A stretch of DNA of 64,000 bases from Microterricola viridarii. Lineage in GTDB: Bacteria > Actinomycetota > Actinomycetes > Actinomycetales > Microbacteriaceae. A program made the translations under genes and the position numbers. Location: contig NZ_CP014145.1 in the NCBI RefSeq assembly GCF_001542775.1, positions 2,790,001 through 2,854,000 of the forward strand, in the 5' to 3' direction. Under the pieces are notes generated by a model. It ran no database searches and was not told where the DNA came from. It was given only the letters and a program-made list of their open reading frames with translations. Below, piece after piece: positions 49,884 through 58,588 of this stretch. Numbering within the stretch: the first letter of the stretch is position 1; each line of letters begins with the position of its first letter.

Positions 49884-51389
49884 GTGATTCGCCGGGCGAC
49901 GTTGCCGGGCGGGCGGCAGCGAGACGGAGCGGTGAGACGCGTGGGCACGACTGTTTTCGAGAGACGACGACCTGCGGCATCCGTGGTCGAGCATGCACTG
50001 GCCGGCACCCGGCAGGCCGCCTTCTGGCTGGATGACGTCGACCGTCCGCGCTACCCGAAGCTGAGCGGCGCTGTGACCGCCGACCTCGCCATCGTCGGCG
50101 GCGGCTACACCGGCCTCTGGACGGCGGTACTCGCCAAGCAGCGCAACCCCGACGCCCGCGTCGTGCTGCTGGAGGCCCAGCGGATCGGCTGGGCCGCGTC
50201 TGGCCGCAACGGCGGATTCTGCGAGGCGAGCCTGACCCACGGTCGAGAGAACGGCGAGAGCCGCTGGCCGGAGGAGGTCGAGGAGCTCGACAGGCTCGGC
50301 CTGGAGAACCTCGACGAGATCGAGGCGGCCAGCGCGGAGCTCGGCATGGACTTCGAGTTCGAGCGCAACGGTGCCCTCGACCTCGCCGTCGAGCCGCACC
50401 AGGTGGAATGGCTGCGTGAGGCGGCAGCGGATGCCGCGGCTCGCGGCGACGACAGCGTCGAACTGCTCGTCGGCGCGGCGGCCAGGGCAGAGGTCAACTC
50501 CCCCACCTACCTGGCTGCGCTCTGGAACAAGCGCACCTCGGCGCTGCTGCACCCGGCCAAGCTCGCGTTCGAACTGGCGCGGGTCGCCACCGACATGGGC
50601 GTGCAGATCTTCGAGCAGAGCCCGGTGCGCGCGCTCGACACCGCCACCGGCGGCGCAGATGCCGCGGCCGTCACCCTGCGCACCGCAGCGGGCGCCGTGC
50701 ACAGCAGCCGGGCCGTTCTCGCGACCAATGTGTTCCCGTCGCTGTTGAAGCGCAACACGCTGATGACCGTTCCGGTGTACGACTACGCCCTGATGAGCGA
50801 GCCGCTGAGCGACGCGCAGATGCGCGAGATCGGCTGGCAGAACCGGCAGGGGCTCGGCGATGTGGCCAACCAGTTCCACTACTACCGGCTCTCCCGCGAC
50901 AACCGGGTGCTGTTCGGCGGCTATGACGCCGTGTACCACTACGGGCGCCGCGTGCGGCAGAGCTATGAGCAGCGGCCGGCCGCGTTCGAACTGCTCGCCA
51001 ACCACTTCTTCACCACCTTCCCGCAGCTGGAGGGCACCCGTTTCACCCACAAGTGGGCCGGCGCCATCGACACGTGCACGCGCTTCTCGGCGTTCTACGG
51101 CACGGCGCGCGGCGGTCGGGTCGCGTACGCCGCCGGGTACACGGGGCTCGGCGTCGCGGCGACCCGCTTCGCCGCGAACGTGATGCTCGACCGGCTCGCC
51201 GGTGAACAGACGGAGCGCACCCGACTGCGCATGGTGCGCGAGCGCCCGCTGCCGTTCCCGCCTGAGCCGATCGCGGCGCTCGGCATCAACGCCACTCGCT
51301 GGTCGCTCGACCGGGCAGACCACAACGACGGCAAGCGCAACGTGCTGCTCAAGACCCTCGACGCGCTCGGGCTAGGATTCGACTCATGA
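49884..51389 (+). CDS. FAD-dependent amine oxidoreductase (PuuB/DAO-like)
   Basis: Oxidative deaminase of the D-amino-acid-oxidase fold, related to gamma-glutamylputrescine oxidase; 501 residues. The FAD-binding dinucleotide motif DLAIVGGGYTGLWTAVLAKQ is near residue 70, followed by GWAASGRNGGFCEASLTHG, and the C-terminal YAAGYTGLGVAATRFAANVM closes the cofactor site. The GTG at 49884 has GGAG too close upstream, so the true start may be further in (conserved sequence begins at about residue 33). Its stop overlaps the cupin gene (ATGA). Putrescine-type substrate is inferred from family and context. Confidence 0.87.
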   Translation: MIRRATLPGGRQRDGAVRRVGTTVFERRRPAASVVEHALAGTRQAAFWLDDVDRPRYPKLSGAVTADLAIVGGGYTGLWTAVLAKQRNPDARVVLLEAQRIGWAASGRNGGFCEASLTHGRENGESRWPEEVEELDRLGLENLDEIEAASAELGMDFEFERNGALDLAVEPHQVEWLREAAADAAARGDDSVELLVGAAARAEVNSPTYLAALWNKRTSALLHPAKLAFELARVATDMGVQIFEQSPVRALDTATGGADAAAVTLRTAAGAVHSSRAVLATNVFPSLLKRNTLMTVPVYDYALMSEPLSDAQMREIGWQNRQGLGDVANQFHYYRLSRDNRVLFGGYDAVYHYGRRVRQSYEQRPAAFELLANHFFTTFPQLEGTRFTHKWAGAIDTCTRFSAFYGTARGGRVAYAAGYTGLGVAATRFAANVMLDRLAGEQTERTRLRMVRERPLPFPPEPIAALGINATRWSLDRADHNDGKRNVLLKTLDALGLGFDS

Positions 51390-51739
51390 GCATTCTGGTC
51401 CCCGGCATCGTCAACGATGCGACATCCATCGCCCTCACCCACGAAGCCGTGCCCGCCGAGCAGAGCATCGCCGGCAACCCGACCACCGGGGCAGTCGAAC
51501 TGGGCGCGTTCGGCGACGCCGAGATCGGCATCTGGGAGATGTCGGTCGGCACGATGAGCGATGTCGAGGCCGACGAGGTGTTCGTGGTGCTCAGCGGACG
51601 CGCGACGGTGGAGCTGGAGCCGGGCGGGCCGGACGCAGAGACCATCGAGATCTCGGCCGGATCGGTCGTGCGCCTGGCCGGCGGGACCCGCACCATCTGG
51701 ACCGTCACCGAGACGCTGCGCAAGGTCTACATCAGCTGA
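51386..51739 (+). CDS. Cupin domain protein
   Basis: Single small beta-barrel, 117 residues. Core GIWEMSVGTMSDVEADEVFV and VLSGRATVELEPGG match the two cupin motifs, but the metal-binding histidines are replaced, so it may be a ligand-binding or isomerase-like cupin (DUF861 type). Translationally coupled to the oxidoreductase, so it probably helps handle the same amine. Confidence 0.85.
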   Translation: MSILVPGIVNDATSIALTHEAVPAEQSIAGNPTTGAVELGAFGDAEIGIWEMSVGTMSDVEADEVFVVLSGRATVELEPGGPDAETIEISAGSVVRLAGGTRTIWTVTETLRKVYIS

Positions 51740-51850
51740 GAGGCGCGCGCCCCTCGTGCCGCGACCGCCTGCCCGCCTAAGCTGGGGGCAGTGCGCATCG
51801 CTGCCCCTTTCCCTGGTGGTGCGAGCGCCCCGAGGAAGGAATGCACGCAC

Positions 51851-53212
51851 ATGTACGCAGTGGTCAACCCCGCCACCGGTGAGACGGTCACCAGCTACCC
51901 CACCCTGAGCGAGGAGGGTCTGGCTGAGGCCATTGCGGCAGCGGATGCCGCACACCGCGGCTGGTCGCGCAACTCCACCGTCGCCGAGCGCGCTGCACTG
52001 ATCCGGCGCGTCGGTGAGCTGCACGTCGACCGCCGCGACGCCCTCGCCGAGATCATCGTGCGCGAGATGGGCAAGCCGCTGGAGCAGGCGCTCGGCGAGG
52101 TCGACTTCAGCGCCGACATCTACAGCTACTACGCCGAGCACGCCGAGGCCCTGATGGCCGACGAGCCGATCACGCTGCGTGCCGGCGAGGGCTCGGCGCT
52201 GATCCGCCGCCGCTCGCTGGGCGTTCTGCTGGGCATCATGCCGTGGAACTTCCCGTACTACCAGGTCGCCCGTTTCGCCGGCCCCAACCTCATCGTCGGC
52301 AACACCATCCTGCTCAAGCACGCCGAGCAGTGCCCGGAGTCGGCCGCCGCCATCGAGCAGATCTTCCTCGATGCCGGCTTCCCTGTTGGCGCCTACGTCA
52401 ACATCTACGCCTCGCACGACCAGATCGCCACCGTCATCGCCGACCCGCGCGTGCAGGGTGTCTCGCTCACCGGTTCCGAGCGTGCCGGCGCCGCCGTCGC
52501 CGAGATCGCCGGCCGCCACCTCAAGAAGGTCGTGCTTGAACTCGGTGGCTCTGACCCCTTCATCCTGCTCAGCACCGACGACCTCGACGCGACAGTCGAG
52601 GCCGCCGTCATTGCCCGCCTCGACAACAACGGTCAGGCCTGCAACGCGGCCAAGCGCTTCATCGTGATCGACGAGTTGTACGACGCGTTCCTGGAGAAGT
52701 TCACCGCGGCGTTCACCTCGTTCGCCCCGAGCGACCCGATGGCCGACGGCACCGTGCTCGGCCCGCTGTCCTCCGCCGCGGCTGCCGACACCCTGCAGAA
52801 CCAGATCGACCGCGCGCTCGCACAGGGGGCGACGCTCGTGGCCGGCGGCCCGCGCAACGGCACCTTCATCCCGGCGACGGTGCTCACCGACATCGACCCG
52901 ACAAACGACGTGTACCACGAGGAGTTCTTCGGCCCCGTCGCCTCCGTCTACCGCGTCGGCACCGAAGCAGAGGCCGTCGAGCTGGCCAACGACACCCCGT
53001 TCGGGCTCGGCTCCTTCGTCTTCACGACCGACCCGGAGCAGGCGGTGCGCGTGGCCGACGGCATCGAGGCCGGCATGGTGTTCGTGAACGTGGTCGGTGC
53101 CGACGGCGCAGAGCTGCCGTTCGGCGGCGTCAAGCGCTCCGGTTCTGGCCGCGAGCTCGGCCGCTTCGGCGCCGACGAGTTCGTCAACAAGAAGATGATC
53201 CGCATCGGCTGA
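51851..53212 (+). CDS. gabD: NAD(P)-dependent aldehyde / succinate-semialdehyde dehydrogenase
   Basis: Oxidises an aldehyde to the acid, 453 residues (short form, as in actinobacterial GabD-type enzymes). Cofactor and active-site elements: GIMPWNFPYYQVARF, VSLTGSERAG, catalytic Glu in VLELGGSDPF and Cys264 in NNGQACNAAKRF; C-terminal EEFFGPVASVYRV and GFGLGSF-like FGLGSFVF. The ATG at 51851 has AAGGA about 10 nt upstream. Next to the amine oxidoreductase it would complete the conversion of an amine through its aldehyde. Exact aldehyde inferred, not shown. Confidence 0.93.
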   Translation: MYAVVNPATGETVTSYPTLSEEGLAEAIAAADAAHRGWSRNSTVAERAALIRRVGELHVDRRDALAEIIVREMGKPLEQALGEVDFSADIYSYYAEHAEALMADEPITLRAGEGSALIRRRSLGVLLGIMPWNFPYYQVARFAGPNLIVGNTILLKHAEQCPESAAAIEQIFLDAGFPVGAYVNIYASHDQIATVIADPRVQGVSLTGSERAGAAVAEIAGRHLKKVVLELGGSDPFILLSTDDLDATVEAAVIARLDNNGQACNAAKRFIVIDELYDAFLEKFTAAFTSFAPSDPMADGTVLGPLSSAAAADTLQNQIDRALAQGATLVAGGPRNGTFIPATVLTDIDPTNDVYHEEFFGPVASVYRVGTEAEAVELANDTPFGLGSFVFTTDPEQAVRVADGIEAGMVFVNVVGADGAELPFGGVKRSGSGRELGRFGADEFVNKKMIRIG

Positions 53213-53233
53213 TCTGTAGCCGGTCTGCGGATG

Positions 53234-53278
53234 CATGGCCCCGGGACGCACGCGAACGCGGCGCTTCGGGGCCATTTC
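53234..53278 (+). terminator. Terminator after aldehyde dehydrogenase
   Basis: ATGGCCCCG at 53235-53243 pairs with CGGGGCCAT at 53267-53275, followed by TTT. The loop is 23 nt and can form internal pairing. Located in the convergent gap before the DUF1801 gene. Confidence 0.6.
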
Positions 53279-53322
53279 CGTCCCCGCATCCGCGAACTGG
53301 CTGCGGATGCCGCACCGGAACG

Positions 53323-53694
53323 TCAGCGCTTGCGATCCAGCTGCTCGTCGATCTGAGCCTTGCGAAGCTGCAGGATGCGGCGGAGCAGCTCGTCCGGAAC
53401 AGGCTGCTCCGCGCTGAAGCGCAGGGCGCTCACACTGTGCGAGAAGTCGGAGAGCTCCGCCCCGAACGCGGGCAACACGCTGCCGCTGAACGGGTACAGC
53501 GCTAGGTGTGCTTTGGTCTGCATGGCTGCCACGTAGCCTTTGCCCCGGTAGAGCAGGGTCGGCATGCTGTAGCTGACGCCCTCCACGACGGTTGGCGCCA
53601 CCTCGCGGGCAATGTCGATGACTCGCTGCAGGGCGGCGCGGTCGGCGGCCGGCTCGATCCCGGCCAGGTAGTCGGTGACGGTGTTCTCGGGCAT
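53323..53694 (-). CDS. DUF1801 / iron-chaperone-like protein
   Basis: 123 residues, YdhG/Frataxin-like-fold DUF1801 family. Features: VTDYLAGIEPAADRAALQRV, YSMPTLLYRGKGYVAAMQTK, HLALYPFSG and LRFSAEQPVPDELLRRILQL. Function is poorly defined in the family. ATG at 53694, just downstream of the tandem repeat array. Confidence 0.85.
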   Translation of the reverse strand: MPENTVTDYLAGIEPAADRAALQRVIDIAREVAPTVVEGVSYSMPTLLYRGKGYVAAMQTKAHLALYPFSGSVLPAFGAELSDFSHSVSALRFSAEQPVPDELLRRILQLRKAQIDEQLDRKR

Positions 53695-53728
53695 GCCCCA
53701 TGGTTGCACGCGAGTGCGGGTTTCGCGA

Positions 53729-53911
53729 TGTTGGCTTCGGTCGCAAGCTCCCTCGAGCCAACGTGAGGAGAGCGCGTTCTCGAGCCAACGTGAGGAGGGA
53801 GCGGCCCGAGCCAACGTGAGGAGGGAGCGCCCCGAGCCAACGTGAGGAGGGAGCGCCCCGAGCCAACGTGAGGAGAGAGCGCCCCTAGCCAACGTGAGGA
53901 GGGAGCGGCCG
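53729..53911. repeat. Element C followed by 26-bp tandem array (six copies)
   Basis: Element C (TTGGCTTCGGTCGCAAGCTC, 53731) is followed by six tandem copies of a unit starting GAGCCAACGTGAGGAGGGAG at 53755, 53782, 53808, 53834, 53860 and 53886. Unit length is 26 bp (the first is 27), and copies differ by one to four bases. The unit includes the right end of element C. It lies between the DUF1801 gene and the rplA terminator. Confidence 0.9.
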
Positions 53912-53943
53912 CGCCACCGGGCGGCGACGGCATCCGGCAACGC

Positions 53944-53977
53944 AGAAGGGCCCGCCGCTTGCGCGACGGGCCCTTCG
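53944..53977 (-). terminator. rplA operon terminator
   Basis: GAAGGGCCCGCC (53945-53956) pairs with GACGGGCCCTTC (53965-53976) with one mismatch and an 8-nt loop, about 15 bp past the rplA stop. Confidence 0.8.
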
Positions 53978-53991
53978 AATACAGCGTGAGA

Positions 53992-54681
53992 CTAGATGGC
54001 GTTGACGTCCAGGGGGATGCCGGGGCCGAACGTGGTCGACACAGCACCCTTCTGGATGTAGCGGCCCTTGGAGCTGGACGGCTTCAAGCGAACGATCTCC
54101 TCGAGAGCGGCCTTGATGTTCTCGTCGAGCTGCTCAGCCGAGAAGGCTGCCTTGCCCACGACGAAGTGCACGTTGGAGTGCTTGTCGACGCGGAACTCGA
54201 TCTTTCCACCCTTGATGTCGGAGACGGCCTTGGCCACATCCGGCGTCACGGTTCCGGTCTTCGGGTTCGGCATGAGGCCACGCGGACCAAGAACCTTACC
54301 GAGACGACCGACCTTGCCCATGAGCTCGGGGGTCGAGACAGCCGAGTCGAAAGCGGTGTAGCCAGCGGCCACCTTCTCGATCAGCTCGTCGCCACCGACC
54401 TCGTCAGCGCCAGCAGCAAGAGCTGCCTCGGCTGCGGGGCCCGTTGCGAACACGATGACGCGGGCGGTCTTGCCGGTGCCGTGGGGCAGGATGACGGTGC
54501 CGCGCACCATCTGGTCTGCCTTGCGGGGGTCAACACCCAGCTTGAGGGCAACCTCAACCGTGCTGTTGAACTTGGCGGAACCGGTCTCCTTGGCAAGCGT
54601 GACTGCCTCGGTGGGGGTGTAGAACTTGTCGGCTTCGATCTTCTCGGCCGCGGCCCGGTAGGCCTTTGACTTCTGTGCCAT
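53992..54681 (-). CDS. rplA: 50S ribosomal protein L1
   Basis: 229 residues, full length. Family hallmarks: [52 protein letters not shown] (here [12 protein letters not shown]), [20 protein letters not shown]. Binds 23S rRNA in the L1 stalk and may repress its own mRNA. AAGGAGAA before the ATG. Terminates the rplK-rplA unit. Confidence 0.98.
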   Translation of the reverse strand: MAQKSKAYRAAAEKIEADKFYTPTEAVTLAKETGSAKFNSTVEVALKLGVDPRKADQMVRGTVILPHGTGKTARVIVFATGPAAEAALAAGADEVGGDELIEKVAAGYTAFDSAVSTPELMGKVGRLGKVLGPRGLMPNPKTGTVTPDVAKAVSDIKGGKIEFRVDKHSNVHFVVGKAAFSAEQLDENIKAALEEIVRLKPSSSKGRYIQKGAVSTTFGPGIPLDVNAI

Positions 54682-54768
54682 GTTGTTCTCCTTGAGAGAA
54701 TGTGGTCATCTGCGCCTGGCGGGCGCTGCCACGAGTGAAAGTGTGGAGGAAGGAGGGGGAAACCCTAC

Positions 54769-55197
54769 TTAGCCGACCGTGATACCCATCGAGCGAGCGG
54801 TGCCCGCGATGATCTTCGAGGCAGCCTCGATGTCGTTCGCGTTGAGGTCAACCATCTTGGCCTCGGCGATCTCGCGAACCTGTGCCTGCGACAGGTTGGC
54901 AACCTTGACGGTGTGGGGGGTACCCGAACCCTTGGCAACGCCTGCAGCCTTCTTGATGAGCTCCGCGGCGGGCGGGGTCTTCAGGATGAAGGTGAAGGAG
55001 CGGTCCTCGTAGACCGTGATCTCAACGGGGATGACGTTGCCGCGCTGGGCCTCGGTCGCCGCGTTGTACGCCTTGCAGAACTCCATGATGTTCACGCCGT
55101 GCTGACCCAGGGCCGGGCCGATGGGCGGGGCCGGGTTTGCGGCGCCGGCCTTGATCTGAAGCTTGATCAGACCAGTAACCTTCTTCTTCGGTGCCAT
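54769..55197 (-). CDS. rplK: 50S ribosomal protein L11
   Basis: 142 residues, full length. Begins [20 protein letters not shown], with [20 protein letters not shown], and ends [17 protein letters not shown], typical of L11. Part of the GTPase-associated centre and thiopeptide target. 87 nt upstream of rplA on the same strand. Confidence 0.98.
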   Translation of the reverse strand: MAPKKKVTGLIKLQIKAGAANPAPPIGPALGQHGVNIMEFCKAYNAATEAQRGNVIPVEITVYEDRSFTFILKTPPAAELIKKAAGVAKGSGTPHTVKVANLSQAQVREIAEAKMVDLNANDIEAASKIIAGTARSMGITVG

Positions 55198-55221
55198 TGT
55201 TTTCTCTCTTTCTTATCGAAC

Positions 55222-55238
55222 GCTCCGGATGCCGGAGC
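55222..55238 (-). other. Hairpin in nusG-rplK spacer
   Basis: GCTCCGG-ATG-CCGGAGC, a 7-bp stem with a 3-nt loop, in the transcript between nusG and rplK. It could be a processing or weak pause/attenuation site. Confidence 0.4.
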
Positions 55239-55307
55239 ACTCTCCCGTTCGCTCGGACGCTCCGTGCGACGGTGGACTGTAAATCTGGGGGTGGCGGCTC
55301 TGTTTGC

Positions 55308-56231
55308 TTAGAGCTTCGTGACCTGGTCGAAGCTGAGCTCGACCGGCGTCTCGCGCTCGAACAGGGAGACGAGCACGGTGAGCTTGCCGCTCTCGGGCTT
55401 GATCTCGCTGATCGATCCGGGCAGGCCCGCGAACGAGCCTTCCTTGATCGTGATGGTCTCGCCGATCTCGAAGTCGACCTCGGCCTGCAGCACGCGCTGC
55501 GCGCCCTTGGCCGCGCCGCCCTTGCCGCCCTTGGCAGCTGGGACGTCCTTGATCTCGACGAGGCTCTTCAGCATGCCGAAGGCCTCTTCGAAACGGAGCG
55601 GGGTCGGGTTGTGCGCGTTGCCGACGAAGCCGGTCACACCGGGGGTGTGGCGCACGACAGACCAGCTGTCCTCGTTCAGGTCCATGCGCACCAGCACGTA
55701 TCCGGGGATACGAACGCGGGTGACCATCTTGCGCTGGCCGTTCTTGATCTCGACGACATCTTCCATCGGCACCTCGACCTGGTAGATGTAATCTTCCATG
55801 GCCATCGACGCCTTGCGGTTCTCGATGTTCTGCTTCACGCGGCGTTCAAAACCGGCGTAGGAGTGGATGACGTACCACTTGCCGGGCAGGAAGCGCAGGT
55901 CCTGGCGGAACTCCTCGTAAGGGTCGGCCTCGGCGTCTTCGTCTTCGACAGCCTCGACGGCGGCCTCGGCCTCGTCGGCGGAGTCAATGTCGAGTGCGTC
56001 GTCCACGACGGCGTCAGCCTCGGGGTCGGTCGACTCGGCCAGCGCGTCGAGCGCGGCATCCAGGTCAACCACGACGTCGTTCTCATCGACAACGTGAACG
56101 GCGATGTGCTCAGCGGATTCGACAGACTCCTCGGCCTCGGCGAGCGTGTTGCCCTCCTGCGCCTCGTCTTCTTCGGCGGACTGCTCAGCAGCCGTCGCCC
56201 AGTCGGCGTCTTCGTACTCAGTCTTAGACAC
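55308..56231 (-). CDS. nusG: Transcription termination/antitermination factor NusG
   Basis: 307 residues, versus about 180 in E. coli, because of a roughly 115-residue acidic, Ala/Glu/Asp-rich N-terminal extension typical of actinobacteria. The NGN domain begins about residue 120 with EFRQDLRFLPGKWYVIHSYA and includes GYVLVRMDLNEDSWSVVRHT; the KOW domain has ITIKEGSFAGLPGSISEIKP. Couples RNA polymerase with Rho and the ribosome. Lies between secE and rplK. Confidence 0.97.
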   Translation of the reverse strand: MSKTEYEDADWATAAEQSAEEDEAQEGNTLAEAEESVESAEHIAVHVVDENDVVVDLDAALDALAESTDPEADAVVDDALDIDSADEAEAAVEAVEDEDAEADPYEEFRQDLRFLPGKWYVIHSYAGFERRVKQNIENRKASMAMEDYIYQVEVPMEDVVEIKNGQRKMVTRVRIPGYVLVRMDLNEDSWSVVRHTPGVTGFVGNAHNPTPLRFEEAFGMLKSLVEIKDVPAAKGGKGGAAKGAQRVLQAEVDFEIGETITIKEGSFAGLPGSISEIKPESGKLTVLVSLFERETPVELSFDQVTKL

Positions 56232-56338
56232 TAAATCTCAATCCTTCGTGTATTGCGTTGCTCGCTGTTGCCGCGTGGTTCTCGCGGCTGTGGCCACACC
56301 ACATTCGCCCAGAAAACCGCACCTGGCACCCATCGGAA

Positions 56339-56614
56339 CTATCCCGCTGGAGTACCGAAGACCCACGTCACGCCGAGTGCGAACACCCAGTCCAGAGCGG
56401 AAACCAGAGCCATCATGATGACCACGAACACCAGCACAACGCCGGTGTAGTTGAGCAGCTCCTTGCGGGTCGGAGTTACGACCTTCTTGAGCTCAGTGAT
56501 GACCTGCTTGAAGAAGAGGCTGACCCGCGCGAAAGGTCCGCGCTTGGTCTCGCGGTCTTTCTTGGCGTTCGCGACGACATCCTCACTGGGTTCGTCGACA
56601 ACTTTTCGGGCCAC
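56339..56614 (-). CDS. secE: Preprotein translocase subunit SecE
   Basis: 91 residues, single-helix actinobacterial form. A charged N-terminus with KRGPFARVSLFFKQVITELK precedes the amphipathic KKVVTPTRKELLNYTGVVLV, then one transmembrane helix. Starts with GTG at 56614 after AAGGTGAG. Directly downstream of tRNA-Trp, the conserved arrangement. Confidence 0.95.
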   Translation of the reverse strand: MARKVVDEPSEDVVANAKKDRETKRGPFARVSLFFKQVITELKKVVTPTRKELLNYTGVVLVFVVIMMALVSALDWVFALGVTWVFGTPAG

Positions 56615-56632
56615 CTGATCTCACCTTTCCCG

Positions 56633-56650
56633 GCCAGCTTGCAAGCTGGC
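56633..56650 (-). other. Perfect 18-bp palindrome between tRNA-Trp and secE
   Basis: GCCAGCTTGCAAGCTGGC folds as a 7-bp stem with a 4-nt loop. It lies just before the secE ribosome site and after the tRNA 3' end, so it could be a processing or partial termination hairpin. Confidence 0.55.
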
Positions 56651-56685
56651 TGGCTTTCGTGGGCCGGCGCATGCACACCGACTTG

Positions 56686-56758
56686 CAGGGCGGACAGGAC
56701 TCGAACCTGCAACCTGCGGTTTTGGAGACCGCTGCTCTACCAATTGAGCCACCGCCCT
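56686..56758 (-). tRNA. tRNA-Trp (anticodon CCA)
   Basis: 73 nt. In the minus sense it starts AGGGCGGTGGCTCAATTGGT, has anticodon loop CTCCAAA with anticodon CCA, and T-arm GGTTCGAGTCC. Acceptor arms AGGGCGG/CCGCCCT pair. The terminal CCA is not encoded. Position before secE is conserved in actinobacteria. Confidence 0.97.
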
Positions 56759-57043
56759 AAGGGCCTGCCTTCAGTGTTCCGCTCGCATTCCTGCGAGCAA
56801 GCCACTTGAGACATTCTACCGGTCTCGGCCGCCCGGCCTGCGCACTCCCCACGAACCTGGAACAGGGTTCCGGCACGAAAATAGGCGCAAAAAAGCTTGG
56901 CGGATTCAACAACCTCGACCAAGTGTAGGTCACAGCGGCGAGCCTGTAAAGCTGAGCGAATCTGGGCCCGTGGAGTAGCGTGGAACCCGGCCACACCAGC
57001 CGAACACCGGGTAGACAGGAAGGGGCGCGCCACCGGCGCAGCG

Positions 57044-58588
57044 ATGAAACGTCGTGACTTTCTGATCGGGTCAGCCACTGGCATCGCCCTCCTGGCGCTG
57101 ACCGCGTGCACCCCGACCGCCCCGTCCCCGAAGCCGACAGCCACGCGCACGCCCGCGCCGCTGCCGACCGGCGTGCCGAAGCCGCTCCGGCTGCAACGCT
57201 CGAATTGGGGCACCGATCCGTTCGCCCGCGGCTCCTTCAGCTACCCCCGGGTCGGCAGCACGGAGGACCAGCGCGCGCAGCTGCGCGGCTCCCTCGGCGA
57301 ACGGCTGTACTTCGCGGGCGAGGCCACGGCCAGTGACGCCCCCGGCACCGTGCAGGGCGCCCAGGGCTCCGGGCTGCGCGCGGCCCTCGAGATCGCCGAT
57401 AGCGCCGCGCACGGCGAGCGCATCGCGGTCATCGGCGCCGGCATCGCCGGCCTGACTGCCGCCCGCCAGCTGCGCGAGGCCGGTTTCGAGGTGGTGGTCG
57501 TCGAGGCCCGCGACCGTCTCGGCGGCCGCATCCACAGCGTCGAGGGCGGAAGCTGGCCCGTTCCCGTCGAACTGGGCCCGCTCTTCGTCAGCGCCGACTC
57601 CACTCTGTTGGCCGGCCAGCTGGCCCTCGCCGGCGTTGGCATCGCGCCGTTCACGCGCACCGAAGAGGTGCGCACGGCGGCCGGCACCATCGTCGGCCCC
57701 TCCGACGCCGGCAGCACGGCGCTCGCCTCGGCCGGGAAGTGGGCGAACGAGCACCCGCCCGACGTCTCCGTGGCCCAGGCGCTCGTGGACTCCGGCGCGG
57801 CAGCCTCGCTCAGCACCGAGCCCGATGCCAACGGCGTCGCCCCGATCGACTGGCTCGGGCACGAACTCGACACGGTGCTGCAACCGGCGTCAGGGGCATC
57901 CGCAGACGTGGTCTCTGCCGAGCAGCTCGGCACCCTGGTCGCCGGTGCCGCATCGATGTCGCAGATCGTGACCGGCGGCGAGCACGGCCTCGCTGGGCTG
58001 ATCGACTCGCTGGCCGACGGCCTGGACGTGCTCGTCAGCAGCCCGGTCTCGACGGTCATGTGGGGCGAGAACGGCGTGAGCCTGCGGCTGGCCCAGGGCG
58101 AGTCGCTGAGCGCCGACCGGGTGCTGGTGACAATCCCGCTCGGTGTGCTGCAGCAGGAATCGACGCTGTTCGAGCCGGCGCTGCCCGGCTGGAAGCTCGA
58201 CGCGATCGACGCGATCGGCATGGGCACGGTCGACACGGTGTGGGTGCAGTTCGCCGAGGCGTTCTGGGCGACGGATGCCACCGTGCTCAGCACGATCGGC
58301 CCGGATTCCGGGCAGCAGAACACCGGCACCCCCTCCGCTACTCCGAGCGACGAGCCCACCGCGACCCCGGGCAGCGCGGACCAGACCGCCGGCCGCAACC
58401 CCGTCGCCTATTGGACGAACCTCGCCCCGTTGACCGGATCCCCGATCCTGGTCGGCACGATCGCTGCCGAGTTCGCCGCCGAACTCGGCGCTCTCTCTGA
58501 CGACGAGTTCACTGCCAGGGTGCTGGCTTCTCTTGCGCCGTATTCTCCCGGAGCAGACGCTCTCGGAGCGACGTCGCCCGCGCCGTGA
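57044..58588 (+). CDS. Flavin amine oxidase, apparently circularly permuted
   Basis: 514 residues, predicted secreted or lipid-anchored: RRDFLIG and lipobox LTAC (Cys22). Residues 50-115 read LQRSNWGTDPFARGSFSYPR, then LYFAGEATASDAPGTVQGAQ and GSGLRAA, which in monoamine oxidases form the C-terminal FAD-binding segment. Only then comes the Rossmann motif RIAVIGAGIAGLTAARQLRE (126-145) and EARDRLGGRIHS, normally N-terminal. The C-terminus (LVGTIAAEFAAELGALSDDE...) ends just where the missing segment would start. The order is therefore rotated, with signal and Pro/Thr linker added. The 3' end overlaps the next gene by 80 bp. Substrate unknown. Confidence 0.85.
   Translation: MKRRDFLIGSATGIALLALTACTPTAPSPKPTATRTPAPLPTGVPKPLRLQRSNWGTDPFARGSFSYPRVGSTEDQRAQLRGSLGERLYFAGEATASDAPGTVQGAQGSGLRAALEIADSAAHGERIAVIGAGIAGLTAARQLREAGFEVVVVEARDRLGGRIHSVEGGSWPVPVELGPLFVSADSTLLAGQLALAGVGIAPFTRTEEVRTAAGTIVGPSDAGSTALASAGKWANEHPPDVSVAQALVDSGAAASLSTEPDANGVAPIDWLGHELDTVLQPASGASADVVSAEQLGTLVAGAASMSQIVTGGEHGLAGLIDSLADGLDVLVSSPVSTVMWGENGVSLRLAQGESLSADRVLVTIPLGVLQQESTLFEPALPGWKLDAIDAIGMGTVDTVWVQFAEAFWATDATVLSTIGPDSGQQNTGTPSATPSDEPTATPGSADQTAGRNPVAYWTNLAPLTGSPILVGTIAAEFAAELGALSDDEFTARVLASLAPYSPGADALGATSPAP

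Noticed and set aside
51095..53866. 923-codon minus-strand open frame across the oxidase and dehydrogenase genes
   Set aside because: Antisense shadow; no domain recognised, and both plus-strand genes are well supported.
53755..53911. 26-bp repeats as a possible CRISPR array or small-protein repeat gene
   Set aside because: No spacers between units; the open frames through it are not multiples of three and have no supporting start site.
55198..55307. Ribosomal-protein leader riboregulator before rplK
   Set aside because: Only a simple 7-bp hairpin is visible; no match to a known L1 or L11 leader fold could be supported by eye.
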